The notes under the pieces were generated by a model. It did not search any database. It was not told where the DNA came from and saw only the letters and a list, made by a program, of their open reading frames with translations. A stretch of 64,000 nt of DNA, taken from Rhizohabitans arisaemae (GTDB taxonomy: Bacteria > Actinomycetota > Actinomycetes > Streptosporangiales > Streptosporangiaceae). Where the stretch lies: NCBI RefSeq assembly GCF_025996515.1, contig NZ_BLRH01000034.1, positions 620,001 to 684,000 of the forward strand, given 5' to 3'. This document shows positions 33,246 to 43,500 of this stretch, one piece after another. The position numbers were made by a program, and so were the translations under genes. Position 1 is the stretch's first letter. The number at the start of each line of letters is the position of its first letter.

Positions 33246-34187
33246 TCAGGGACCGGTGAGACGGCGGTCGCCCCGGGTGGTCGCCACGTACACCTGCCAG
33301 TTGTAGTAGGCGTAGTAGTTCCGAATGTCCCGCTTGATCTGGCGCGCGTACAGCTGCACCGCGTTCACGTATCGGTAGGAGTGGTTGTAGGCCCAGAGCG
33401 CCCGTCGGTAGTCGCGTGGAGCGCCGGAGGCGCGCAGGTAGTTGGCCGCGCCGAAGAGGGCGTCCTGGGTGTCGTGGACGTTCCCGCCCATGCCGTACGC
33501 GGCCCAGGTGCCGGGCATGAACTGCATCGGCCCCTTGGCGCCGGTGTGGCTGGGCGAGCGCACCCGACCGAACTTGGTCTCCACGAACATGACCGCCGCC
33601 AGCACCTCCCAGTCGACCCCGAAGCGGCGTTCGGCCCGACGGAAGTAGCCGAGCAGGGCGTCGGCCGGTTCGGGCTCCTGAACCCGGAACTTGACCGCCC
33701 CGCTGATCGGGTGGACGAGGGTGAGCAGGTCCCGGCCGGCCGTCACGTTGTCCTTCGCCGGTCCGGCCAGGGCCTTGGGCAGCTTGGCGTAGGTGAGGGA
33801 TGCCACCTGGGGGTTGCGTGCCAGGTATCGGTAGATGCGCTGCTGGTGGAGGGCCAGCAGCACCACGGGTTCCGGAGCCTTCCCTTTGAGCCCCCAGCTG
33901 TCGATGGCGCGCCGAAGCTCCGCGGTCGTGGTGGTCAGGGCCCGGGCCAGCTGCGCCGGGTCCTTGGGGATCGCCACGTCCGGGGCGGGCAAAGCTGGTG
34001 CCCGGCGGGTGGGAGCCGGCTTCGACACGGGCGCGGCCGACTGCTCGGGGACCGGCCGGGTCGCCGTCGGGCTGGGCGGGGCCGACGAGGCGATGCTCTG
34101 CGCGCTGCATCCGGAGAGCAGCAAGGCCAGGCAGACGAGTGGTACGGCCACCGGCCTGCCACCCGGAACCTTCCCCTGTGACGTCAT
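33246..34187 (-). CDS. Lipoprotein lytic transglycosylase (SLT domain)
   Basis: The 313-residue protein starts at 34187. A lipoprotein signal with lipobox LLLSGC places the lipidated Cys at residue 27, followed by a Pro/Ala-rich linker. The SLT fold is at about residues 195-300. The catalytic Glu is in VMFVETKFGRVRSPS, followed by HTGAKGPMQFMPGTWAAYGM and NYLRASGAPRDYRRALWAYN. Such enzymes cleave the MurNAc-GlcNAc bond with 1,6-anhydro formation during wall remodelling. It acts outside the membrane, lipid-anchored. Confidence 0.9.
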   Translation of the reverse strand: MTSQGKVPGGRPVAVPLVCLALLLSGCSAQSIASSAPPSPTATRPVPEQSAAPVSKPAPTRRAPALPAPDVAIPKDPAQLARALTTTTAELRRAIDSWGLKGKAPEPVVLLALHQQRIYRYLARNPQVASLTYAKLPKALAGPAKDNVTAGRDLLTLVHPISGAVKFRVQEPEPADALLGYFRRAERRFGVDWEVLAAVMFVETKFGRVRSPSHTGAKGPMQFMPGTWAAYGMGGNVHDTQDALFGAANYLRASGAPRDYRRALWAYNHSYRYVNAVQLYARQIKRDIRNYYAYYNWQVYVATTRGDRRLTGP

Positions 34188-34428
34188 TCTCCGCCCCCTT
34201 GTCCGGCCGTGTGCCCCGTGAGCCCTGAGAACCTCGGCATGGCGCACCCGGAGAACACTACTGAAGCGGCCGACCCGACACGCGGAGAAGCGGACCGGGC
34301 TCGGCGAACACTCATCCCATGGGGTGAGAAGAGGGGCCGGAACAGGGCCGCCTCCGCCTCAGCGGGGAGCCGGCGAATCCGGTCCGGCTCCGATGCGGGC
34401 TCCGGGCCCGACCCGGGAGTGTAGGCGG

Positions 34429-35205
34429 ATGACCGATCTGCTCGCGGCGGAGTGGCTGAAGCTGCGCACCCTCCGCTCCACGTTCGTCGTCCTGGCGGTT
34501 GTCGCCGCGATCCTGGCCGCCGGGCTGCTGCTCGCCTGGTACATGACCGGCGTCTGGGACGGGCTCACCGCCGAGCAGCGGGCCCGCTCCGGGATGTCGC
34601 CACCCGCTTACCTGGTTTCGTGGGTCGGCTCCCTTGCGCTCGGTGTGCTCGGCGTGCTGACCATCACCTCCGAGTACGCCTCCGGCATGATCCGGGCCAG
34701 TGTGGCGGCCGTGCCTGCCCGTGGCCGGCTCATCGCCGCCAAGGCCGCGGTCGCAGCGGCGGTCGCGCTCGCCGCAGGGCTTGTCGCGCTTTTCGCGGCC
34801 CATCACCTCAGTGAGGTGATCGTCGGCGGACGGCCGATACCCGGGCTGGTCACGCAGGGAAGCCAGGTCCTCCCCCTGCTGGCGACCGGGCTGTCCATGG
34901 CGGTGTTCGCGTTGCTCGGCCTCGGCCTGGGGGTGCTCACCCGGTCGGCGGCCGGTTCGATCGCGATCGTCGTCGCCCTCTGGCATCCGCTGCCGATCAT
35001 CGTCGCCAATCTGCCGGAACCATGGTCGGAATGGCTGGGTTCGCTGATGATCGCCGCTCTCCCCGGCCAGATCGCGGGCACCGGCAACGAAAACTCGATC
35101 TTCGGCGACCGGCTTCCGCCACCGATCGCGCTCGTCGCCCTCCTGGCCTACGCGGCCGTTCCCCTGGCGCTCGCCGCCTTCACGATCACCCGCAGAGACG
35201 CCTGA
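34429..35205 (+). CDS. ABC-2 type transporter permease (no ATPase nearby)
   Basis: The 258-residue membrane protein begins MTDLLAAEWLKLRTLRSTFV. It has six or so hydrophobic segments (LGVLGVLTITSEYASGMIRA in the middle, then AAVAAAVALAAGLVALFAA). It is a clear paralog of the permease at 11605, sharing the start motif, the TITSEYA.GMIRAS.AAVP block and length. GGCGG precedes the ATG. No ATPase is adjacent. Substrate unknown. Confidence 0.83.
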   Translation: MTDLLAAEWLKLRTLRSTFVVLAVVAAILAAGLLLAWYMTGVWDGLTAEQRARSGMSPPAYLVSWVGSLALGVLGVLTITSEYASGMIRASVAAVPARGRLIAAKAAVAAAVALAAGLVALFAAHHLSEVIVGGRPIPGLVTQGSQVLPLLATGLSMAVFALLGLGLGVLTRSAAGSIAIVVALWHPLPIIVANLPEPWSEWLGSLMIAALPGQIAGTGNENSIFGDRLPPPIALVALLAYAAVPLALAAFTITRRDA

Positions 35206-35218
35206 CCACCCTGGATGC

Positions 35219-35266
35219 CGTACGGCGTGCGCCTGCTCACTCTCTAGGCCAGGCGGACGCCGTATG
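35219..35266. terminator. Long stem-loop, probable terminator
   Basis: CGTACGGCGTGCGCCTG pairs with CAGGCGGACGCCGTATG (15 of 17 positions) around a 14-base loop, 13 bases after the permease stop. The stem is symmetric, so it could also serve the convergent NmrA-like gene. Confidence 0.7.
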
Positions 35267-35472
35267 CGGGTGGCGGCACAGCCCACCCGCCCATCCGTGA
35301 GCCCCGGCGCAGGCCGGAGAACGCCTGCACAAGACCTGCACCGGTCCCCCGGACCTGCACCGATCACCAGGAGGTGTCCGGCTCCGTCTTCGCGGCCGAA
35401 CGGCATGCGCACGGGCGTCGAGGCCCCCGGCGCAGCCCGTACCGAACTCCCCGCTGCCCTGGTACGACCGAT

Positions 35473-36336
35473 TCAGGCTGGTCGACCGGGTGATGCGAAG
35501 TCGCCGGCGTGGTCGATCACCCATTGGCGGTAGGTCCGCGCGGGACGCCCGGTGACCTGCTCGACGAGGCCGGTGACCGGCTCGGGCTGGGACGTCGCCT
35601 CCGCCATCGCCTTGAGGGTGTCGTCGACCGTGTCGGGGGGCAGCCAGGCGAGGAAGTACTCCCGTGCCTGCTCCGGGGTGAGCTCCTCGAAGCGCAGGGG
35701 GCGTCCGATCACCTCACCGAGCGTCTGTACGCGCTGCGCCTGGGTCAACGCCTCCGGCCCGGTCAGGTGGTAGGCGACCCCGGCGTGCCCCTCCTCGATC
35801 AACGCCCGCACCCCCACCGCCGCCAGGTCGGCCTCGTGGACCAGTGACCGCGCCCACCCGCCGAAGGGCTCCCGGACCACGCCACCCTGCCGGATCTCCG
35901 GAGCCCAGCCGAGGTCGTTGGCGGCGAAACCGCCGGCGCGCAGGAAGGTCCAGGCCGCACCCGATTCCCGGATCAGCCGTTCGATCTCGGTGTGGGAGAG
36001 GTTGATCGGGTCGGTGGGCCGCCGGTCTCCGTCGGCGGCCCCGGCCGAGGAGAGATAGACGACCTGCGGCACGCGCCGCGTGATCTCCCCGATCACCGCG
36101 GTCGCCGCGTGGTCGGCCTGCAACGTGGGCCAGACCAGGAACACCGCGCCGACCCCGGTCAACGCGGCGTCCAGGGAGCCGGCGTCGGCCAGGTCCCCGC
36201 GAGCCACCTCGACGCCGGACGGGAACCGGGCCGCCTGCGGGTCGCGGCTCAACACCCGGACGTCGGCGCCGAGCTCCACCAGCTGGGCCACCGCCTGCCC
36301 TCCCACCTTGCCGGTGGCTCCGGTCACCAGGATCAT
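35473..36336 (-). CDS. NmrA-like NAD(P)-binding reductase
   Basis: The 287-residue atypical SDR begins MILVTGATGKVGGQAVAQLV with the TGATGxxG nucleotide loop. It also has DVRVLSRDPQAARFPSGVEV, VVYLSSAGAADGDRRPT and the C-terminal helix TFLRAGGFAANDLG. This places it with quinone/NmrA-type reductases such as QOR2. The ATG at 36336 has GGGGAG upstream. It acts in the cytoplasm on NAD(P) with an unknown substrate. Confidence 0.88.
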   Translation of the reverse strand: MILVTGATGKVGGQAVAQLVELGADVRVLSRDPQAARFPSGVEVARGDLADAGSLDAALTGVGAVFLVWPTLQADHAATAVIGEITRRVPQVVYLSSAGAADGDRRPTDPINLSHTEIERLIRESGAAWTFLRAGGFAANDLGWAPEIRQGGVVREPFGGWARSLVHEADLAAVGVRALIEEGHAGVAYHLTGPEALTQAQRVQTLGEVIGRPLRFEELTPEQAREYFLAWLPPDTVDDTLKAMAEATSQPEPVTGLVEQVTGRPARTYRQWVIDHAGDFASPGRPA

Positions 36337-36742
36337 CGGTTTCTCCCCACTATTCGAGTACAACGTACCCCAAACATAGAAGTTCAGGAACGCTGTACGC
36401 AAATCCGCCCGGCCCCCGAGCACCCCGTCGGCCGGCGCCTTCCGGAAAGACCGGGTACACGGATCCCCCGGCTGATCGTCGGTCCTGATCGCGTACGGCG
36501 GGCCTGGCGGACCCGGGATCTCCACGACCGCGCAGCTGGCGAAGGAGTGGGGAAACTGGTGGCGGCCGATCATGTTCGCAATTGGTAATACACTTCCTCA
36601 ATCATGGGGATTAGCGGCATAACCAGCGCAAATATCCCATCGACCCCAGTCCGTACCGCAGTTCCGGCGTCAGACGCCGCCTCCCGGACCGTGTGCCAGA
36701 GAACTTTTCCCCTTTTGTCGATGTCGTAGGGGGCACCGAACA
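36337..36742. other. Intergenic region upstream of the kinase-propeller gene
   Basis: No gene is supported here. It contains a GTAC-AAC-GTAC palindrome (36358-36368) near the NmrA-like start and an AT-rich patch with ATTGGTAAT (36581-36589). That 9-mer recurs in inverted orientation in front of the STAND gene (40422-40430). Confidence 0.5.
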
Positions 36743-39700
36743 ATGTCCGAACACAGGTGGCAGATGACATCGAGCATGCTGGAGGCGACCGATCCGCAGC
36801 GGATCGCCGGATACTGGCTGGCGGGACGGCTGGGCGCGGGCGGTCAAGGCGTCGTCTACGAGGCCTACGACGAGTACGGCCGCCGGGTGGCGCTCAAGCT
36901 GTTCAACGGGGCGACCGACCGGCTGGTCAAGGAGGTCGAGGCCGCCCGCCGCGTCGCCTCGTTCTGCACCGCGAGACTGCTCGCCGCCGACCCGACGGCC
37001 GAGCGGCCCTACATCGTCAGCGAGTTCGTCGAAGGGCCGAGCCTGCGCCGCGCGGTGTCCGAGACCGGCCCGTTCGCCCCCGACGCGCTGTACCGGCTGG
37101 CCACGGCGCTCTCCACCGCGCTCACCGCGATCCACGCGGCGGGAGTGATCCATCGGGACCTCAAACCCGACAACGTGCTGCTCGGCCCCGACGGCCCCCG
37201 GGTGATCGACTTCGGCATCGCCCGCGCCCAGGGCATGTCCCTGACCTCGACCGCGTCCGTACTCGGCACCCCCACGTACCTGGCGCCCGAGGTGCTCCGC
37301 GGGGAACGTGCCGGGGAGGCCTGCGACGTGTTCGCCTGGGGTGCGGTGATGCTGTACGCGGCCACCGGGGAGGACCCCTTCATGGCCGAGCACATCGGGG
37401 CCATCCTCCACCGCATCCTCTCCACCGAACCCGACACCTCCGCCCTCCCCCCGCGGATGCGCCCGCTGGTGACGGCCGCACTCGCCAAAGACCCCGCCGA
37501 GCGGCCGAGCGCGCGACGGCTTCTCCTGTCCCTGCTCGAAACCGAGGCCGCCGCGGGGGACCCGCTGGTGGCGGGCGACCAGGTCGCCGCCGCGATGCGT
37601 TCTCCGCTGGAGGAGAACCATCCGATGCTCGGTGCCCGGGCCGAACGCGCCTTCCTGCAGCTGGCACCCGAGGTCCGCGAGCGCGCGCCGAGTGTGCTGC
37701 TGCGGCTGATCGGCGTGGCGGAGGACACCGGCGAGGTGCTCCGCCGCGCCGACCGCACCGAGCTGATGGAGGACGAGCAGGCGAACGCCGTGGTCGCCGG
37801 ATTCACCGCCGCCGGTCTCATCCTGGAACAGGACGGGATGATACGGCTGGCGCACCCGGCCCTGCCCAGAGCCTGGGCCCGCTTCCGCGGCTGGCTCGAC
37901 GAGGAGCGGGACGGGCTCCCCGTCCATCGGGAGCTGACGCACGCGGCCCGGCGCTGGGAGGGCGCCGGGCGGCGGGCCGGCGACCTCTACCACGGCAGCA
38001 CGCTGGAGCGTGCCATGCAGTGGGCGGCCACGGGTCGCCGGCATCTCACCCTGTCCTCGGAGGAGCGGGGGTTCCTCAACGCGAGCACCCTGGCCACCCG
38101 CCGCAGACTCCGCCGGCGCAGGTTCCTCAGCGGCGTGCTCGTGGTGCTGACGGTCCTCTCGGTCTCGGCGGTGGTCTTCGCCGACCGGCAGCGCCGTGCC
38201 GTGGCGGCCCAGCTCGACCTGGCCGTCTCCCGCTCCGTGGCGACCCGGACGGCCGTACTCCGCGACACCGACCCGCGGCTGGCGATGCTGTTGAGCGTGG
38301 CCTCCTGGCGGATCGCCCGGACCGCGGAGGCACGCGGCGCGCTGCACCGCTCGCTGTCCCAGCCGCTCACCGCCGTCTACACCGACCCGTACGTGACCGA
38401 CGACACCGTGTACGGCATGGGGCACCACGGGAAGACCGTGGTCGCCGCCGGTCAGGGCCGGGCCCGGATCCACGACGTGGCGACGGGGAAGACGGTCCGC
38501 ACCGTCGACGGCATCGGCGCCAAGGTGTACGCGGTGGCGCTCTCCCCCGACGGCCGGACCCTGGCCGTTCAGGGCGACAAGCACGTGCGGTTGTGGGACA
38601 CGGCCTCGGGCAAGCCGGTCGGACAGCCGTTCGGGCCCCCGGGGAACGGCATCCTGTGGGGAGGCATGCGTTTCACCGACTCCGGCAGGCACCTTTACGT
38701 CTCCGGCGGACACGACGTCGGCCGGACCGGGTGGTATGACGTCGCCACCCGGCGGCTGCTCCACGCACCGGACGGCGGAAAGGCCACGGCGGTCAGTCCG
38801 GACGGCCGGTTCGTCGTCTCCTCGACCGGCGACGGCGCCCAGGTGTGGGACACCACGTCGGCCCGGCAGGTGGCCCCGCCCCCGGGGACGGGCTGGCGGG
38901 GCGACCACCTGTTCTACTTCTCGCCTGACTCCAAGACGCTCATGGCGGCCGGTGATCCCACGGAGCAGTCGGCCAAGACGACGTTCCATCAGCTCCCCAC
39001 GGGCAGGCTGCTCGGCACGCTGGACCGGGGCCTGCGGCATCCGGTGTTCAGCGACGACGGGAAGCTGCTGGCGGGGGCCGACGGCACCGGCGGCCTGGTG
39101 GTGAAGGTCCCCGAGGCCGGGATCGTGCTCACCGGGGACTTCCTGGCCGAACGGTTCGGTCCCGGCAACACCGCGCTGTACGGCTTCACCTCGAACTCCA
39201 CCTGGGTGGACGTCCTGGCGGAACCCGAGTTGCGGGGCCGTCGCGGCGGCGGGGTCTGGACGCGGGACATCTCCGCCGAGGCCGCCCGGGCACGGCCGGG
39301 AGGGGTCGGCGGCTCCAACCCGTATGCGGCGCTGAGCCAGGACGGCGCCCGCGCCGCCGTCGGGGTGAACGGCAGGGCCGTGCAGATCTGGGACACCCGG
39401 AGCCTTCGGAGGATCGGCGGGCCGATCATCGTCGGCTCGGCGACGGAGTCGATCAGCGGGCCGTTCGCCCTCAGCGCGGACGGGGCGTTGCTCGCCGTGC
39501 CGACCTTCGACGAGATCGGCGTGTGGGAGACCGCCACCGGACGGCGTCTCGGCGGCTTCCCCTCCCCGGAATCCCGCAACGTCAGTGTCGTCGGCATGGC
39601 CTTCAGCCAGGACGGGGCCCTTGTCGCCCTGAACGGGAACCTGCAAGGGGACAGCTCGCAGGACGGCCAGCCACCGGCCGAACTGTGGGATTGGCGCCGC

Positions 39701-40342
39701 GGCGAGAAGAAGGAGCTCAAAGGCACGTCCACATTCGCAGCAGATCTGGCGTTCCACCCCGACGGCCGCCTCCTGGGCCTCTCCGAGCACGGTGAAGTCC
39801 AGCTGGCGGACATCACCGCGGGCTCGAAGATCGACAGAGAGCCGGTGGGCGGGGTGCTGCCCTCCGGGGTCCTGGCGTTCCACCCCGACGGGCGGCGGGC
39901 CGCCCTCGGGGACGTCCAGGGCACGATCCGGATGTGGGACAGCAGATTGACCGCCACCAGCGGCCCCCCGTTCCTGACGATCACCACGCGGAGGCCCGTC
40001 CGGGAGCTGGTGTTCGCGCCCGACGGGCGGACCCTGGCGAGCCTGGCCGACGACGGGAGCGTCCGGCTTTGGGACGTGGCTTCCGGATCGGAGCTCGGAC
40101 AGGTCCTGAACCGCTACCACTACGGCGAATTCGACCAGACCCTGTCCGGCCAGAGGTCACTGGCTTTCAGCGGTGACGGCACACGGCTGTACGGCATCAC
40201 CTCCGACGGTGCTCTGCGGTCGGCCCTCGTCGATCCCGCAGGCGTCGTCGACGCGGTGTGCGAACGAGCGGGCCGGAACCTGACCGAAGCGGAGTGGAAG
40301 CAGCACATAGCCGAGCTGCCGTACCGATCCGTCTGCCCCTGA
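36743..40342 (+). CDS. Membrane Ser/Thr kinase fused to nSTAND-like helices and a WD40-type propeller
   Basis: The 1199-residue protein has an N-terminal Hanks-type kinase: glycine loop LGAGGQG near residue 31, Lys52, the HRDLKPDN catalytic loop at 137-144, DFG at 156 and APE at 181. Residues 280-455 are helical, with LVKEVEAARRVASF earlier and FRGWLDEERDGLPVHRELTH within the block. They resemble the region that follows the NTPase in nSTAND1 proteins, although the NTPase itself is missing. One transmembrane helix (FLSGVLVVLTVLSVSAVVFA) spans about 460-480. A beta-propeller follows (LSPDGRTLAVQGDKHVRLWD and others). It ends with the tail AEWKQHIAELPYRSVCP. The kinase is cytoplasmic and the propeller probably outside. 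AGGGGG precedes the ATG. Confidence 0.9.
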   Translation: MSEHRWQMTSSMLEATDPQRIAGYWLAGRLGAGGQGVVYEAYDEYGRRVALKLFNGATDRLVKEVEAARRVASFCTARLLAADPTAERPYIVSEFVEGPSLRRAVSETGPFAPDALYRLATALSTALTAIHAAGVIHRDLKPDNVLLGPDGPRVIDFGIARAQGMSLTSTASVLGTPTYLAPEVLRGERAGEACDVFAWGAVMLYAATGEDPFMAEHIGAILHRILSTEPDTSALPPRMRPLVTAALAKDPAERPSARRLLLSLLETEAAAGDPLVAGDQVAAAMRSPLEENHPMLGARAERAFLQLAPEVRERAPSVLLRLIGVAEDTGEVLRRADRTELMEDEQANAVVAGFTAAGLILEQDGMIRLAHPALPRAWARFRGWLDEERDGLPVHRELTHAARRWEGAGRRAGDLYHGSTLERAMQWAATGRRHLTLSSEERGFLNASTLATRRRLRRRRFLSGVLVVLTVLSVSAVVFADRQRRAVAAQLDLAVSRSVATRTAVLRDTDPRLAMLLSVASWRIARTAEARGALHRSLSQPLTAVYTDPYVTDDTVYGMGHHGKTVVAAGQGRARIHDVATGKTVRTVDGIGAKVYAVALSPDGRTLAVQGDKHVRLWDTASGKPVGQPFGPPGNGILWGGMRFTDSGRHLYVSGGHDVGRTGWYDVATRRLLHAPDGGKATAVSPDGRFVVSSTGDGAQVWDTTSARQVAPPPGTGWRGDHLFYFSPDSKTLMAAGDPTEQSAKTTFHQLPTGRLLGTLDRGLRHPVFSDDGKLLAGADGTGGLVVKVPEAGIVLTGDFLAERFGPGNTALYGFTSNSTWVDVLAEPELRGRRGGGVWTRDISAEAARARPGGVGGSNPYAALSQDGARAAVGVNGRAVQIWDTRSLRRIGGPIIVGSATESISGPFALSADGALLAVPTFDEIGVWETATGRRLGGFPSPESRNVSVVGMAFSQDGALVALNGNLQGDSSQDGQPPAELWDWRRGEKKELKGTSTFAADLAFHPDGRLLGLSEHGEVQLADITAGSKIDREPVGGVLPSGVLAFHPDGRRAALGDVQGTIRMWDSRLTATSGPPFLTITTRRPVRELVFAPDGRTLASLADDGSVRLWDVASGSELGQVLNRYHYGEFDQTLSGQRSLAFSGDGTRLYGITSDGALRSALVDPAGVVDAVCERAGRNLTEAEWKQHIAELPYRSVCP

Positions 40343-40567
40343 CGGACGGAAGTCGCCACCGGGCGGTGAAGACCCGCCGGCCCTTTCCCGCCCGGTTCGG
40401 GCCGCTCCCCATCGCCACATGATTACCAATCGTTGACTTATGATTTACGCTGAGTGACAGCGAAGGGGACGTCGACCGGTTCTCGTTGCGGGGATGGGAA
40501 TCATGAAGTGGCGCTTACTGATGTCGGTCTCAGTCGCAGGACCCGGCCGGTCACCCGGAGGTGCGCG

Positions 40568-43500
40568 GTGAGCGCCACACCCGACGAAGACGTCACGCCG
40601 GGGCGGGAGCCGGCCGGATACACCGTCGACGCCCGTGAGGCCAGTGGGGTCCAGATCGGGGAACGCAACACGCAGATCGTCTACACCTATCCCCCGCACA
40701 CCGGTCGGCCGGCCGGGAGCGACCTGGCCCCGCCCCCGCTCGCCGCGGTGTCGGGCTGTTTCGACTCCCCCTATCGAGGGCTGAACGCGTTCGGAGAAGG
40801 CGACGCGGCCTTCTTCTTCGGGCGGGAGACCACGGCCGGCGACATCCTGCGCCGCCTGTCCCGGCGGCCGGCAAGCCCCGGGATCACCGTCGTGTCGGGG
40901 GTGTCGGGGGCGGGTAAGTCCTCGCTGGTCCGGGCCGGGGTGCTGCCGCGGATCCGCGGGGCGGGACTGCCCGGCGCGCCGGAGGCGGCGACGTGGCCAT
41001 GTCTGCTGCTCACCCCCACCCGCGCCCCGCTGGACGAGCTGGCCCTCGGGACGGCGGCGCTGGCCGGGCTGGACGCCGCCACGGTCCGGCGGGCCCTCGC
41101 CGACGACCCGGCCGGGTTCGCCCTCACCGCGCGCCAAGCCGCGCTGGCCGCACCCGGCGCCGGGCCGGACGGGAACGGGCGGCGGCTGCTGATCGTGGTC
41201 GACCAGTTCGAGCAGCTGTTCACGCTCTGCCGCCGGGACCGGGAACGGCGGGGCTTCATCGCGGCCCTGCACGCCGCCGCCGTCCCCGAGGCCGACCCCG
41301 CCCCGGGCCCCGGACCCGCGGCCGTGGTGCTGCTGGTGGTGCGCGCCGACTTCGAGGCCCGCTGTGCCGACCACCCCGACCTGATCACCGCCGTCCAGGA
41401 CCGCTACCTGGTCACCGCGATGACCGAACGCCAGCTGCGGATGGCCGTGACCGGACCGGCCCGCCGGGCCGGCGCGGTCGTCCAGGACGAACTGACCGAG
41501 ACCCTGCTCCGCGAGATCTCCACCCGCAGGCCCGGGTGCTCCTCCCCCGCGCCCGAGGCCCTGTACGGCGCGGGGGTGCTGCCGCTGCTCTCCCACGCGC
41601 TGGACCAGGCCTGGCGTCACCGTCTCGACCCCGCCGCGGTCACCTTGGCCGACTACGAACGGACCGGCGGGATCGAGGGTGCCGTGGCCGCCAGCGCCCA
41701 GCACGCCTACGAACGGCTCACCCCGGCCCAGCAGAGGACCGCCCGGCAGGTGTTCACCCGGCTCGCCGCGGCGGGCGACGGCGGGGTCGACACCGCCGAC
41801 CGGGTGGCCCGCGCCGACCTGACCCAGGGTGATGCGGCCGACGGGTCGGACGTCGCCGTGGTGCTGGAATCCTTCGCCGCCGAGCGGCTGCTGACCTTGG
41901 CCGCCGGCACCGTGGAGATCACCCACGAGGTGCTGCTGAGCGCCTGGCCACTGCTCCGGGACGTCTGGCTGGCCGAATCCCGGGCCGACCGGACGATCCG
42001 GACCCGGCTGCGTGACGCCGCGGCCGAGTGGGACCGCAACTCCCGCGATTCCTCCTACCTGTACGGCGGCAGCCTGCTGGAGACCACCGCCGAGGCGGCG
42101 GCGAGGATCGGCGCCGACCCGGACCGGCACACCCCCCTGGGGCGGACCGAGCGGGCCTTCCTGCGCGCGGGTGACCGCGCCCGGCGGCGAAGGGTACGCC
42201 GCCGCCGCGCCGTCACCGGCTTCCTGCTGGCCCTGACGGTCGCGTTGACCGCCGCGGCGGGGGTCGCCCTGCGGACGAGCCGGGACGCGGTCCGCCAGCG
42301 CGACGTCGCGGTCGCGGGGCAGCTGGTCAACCACAGCCAGACCGTGGCGGACACCGACCCCGCCCTGGCCGCATTGGAGAGCGTCGCGGCTTGGCGGCTC
42401 GATCCGTCCGCGGAGACCCGCTACGCGATGCGTTCCACGGCGGCACGGCCGGGTATCGCCGCCCTCGCCGGTCACGGCCGCTCGGTCACCTCCGTGGCGT
42501 TCAGCCCGGACGGGAAGACCCTGGCCACGGGGAGCCATGACGAGACGGTGGTCCTGTGGGACGTGGCCACCCGACGACAGACCGCCTCCCTCGCCGGTCA
42601 CAGCGGATCGGTCACCTCGGTGGCGTTCAGCCCCGACGGAAGGACACTGGCCGTCGGCGGCTATCCCAGGACCGTGCGGCTGTGGAACGTCGCCACGCGG
42701 CGGCAGATCGGCGTCGATCTCCCCGGCCACACGGGCTCGGTCGCCTCGGTGGTGTTCAGCCCCGACGGAAGGACACTGGCCACGAGTGGCGCCGACAAGT
42801 CCGTGCGGCTGTGGGACGTCGCGACGCGCCGACTGATCGCCGCTCCTCTCCGAGGCCATTCCGAACGCGTCGTCTCCACCGCGTTCAGCCCCGACGGGAA
42901 GACCTTGGCCGTCGGGGGCGACAACACGGTGTGGCTGTGGGACGTACGCACCCGGCGGCGGATCGCCACCTTCGACGGCTACACCAGCGGGGGCGGCCCG
43001 CTGGCCTTCAGCCTGGACGGACGGCGACTGGTCACCGGTGCGGCGCAACTCTGGGACGCGGTCACCCGTCGCCGGATCGGCGGTCCCCTCGACGGCCACA
43101 CCGGGCGCGTCAACTCGGTGGCGTTCAGTCCCGACGGCGTCACCCTCGCCACCGGCGGCGACGACGGGACGGTCCGGCTGTGGGACGTGGTCACCCGAAA
43201 GCAGATCGGCGCCTCCTACACCGGGCATACCAGGCCGGTCACCTCGGTGGCCTTCAACCACGACGGGAGCATCCTGGCCGGCGGCGGCCACGACCATTCC
43301 GTCCGCCTGTGGGAGGTGATCAGACATCGTCAGATCGGTTCCCCCCTCGTCGGCCACACCGACGGGATCATCTCCATGGCGTTCAGCCCGGACGGCGCCA
43401 CGCTCGCCTCCGGCGGCTTCGACACAAGGGTGTGGCTGTGGGATGTGGCCGGTCGCCGCCGGATCGCCCCCCTCGCCGGCCACACCACCCCGGTGACCTC

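Noticed and set aside
33067-33306. 79-codon plus-strand frame between TetR and the transglycosylase
   Set aside because: No family resemblance or ribosome site; it overlaps the 3' end of the transglycosylase on the other strand.
36611-40120. Very long open frame (1169 codons) on the minus strand opposite the kinase gene
   Set aside because: It is an artefact of high GC codon bias in the real gene; it shows no domain, no ribosome site and a composition of Gly/Arg/Pro/His typical of shadow frames.
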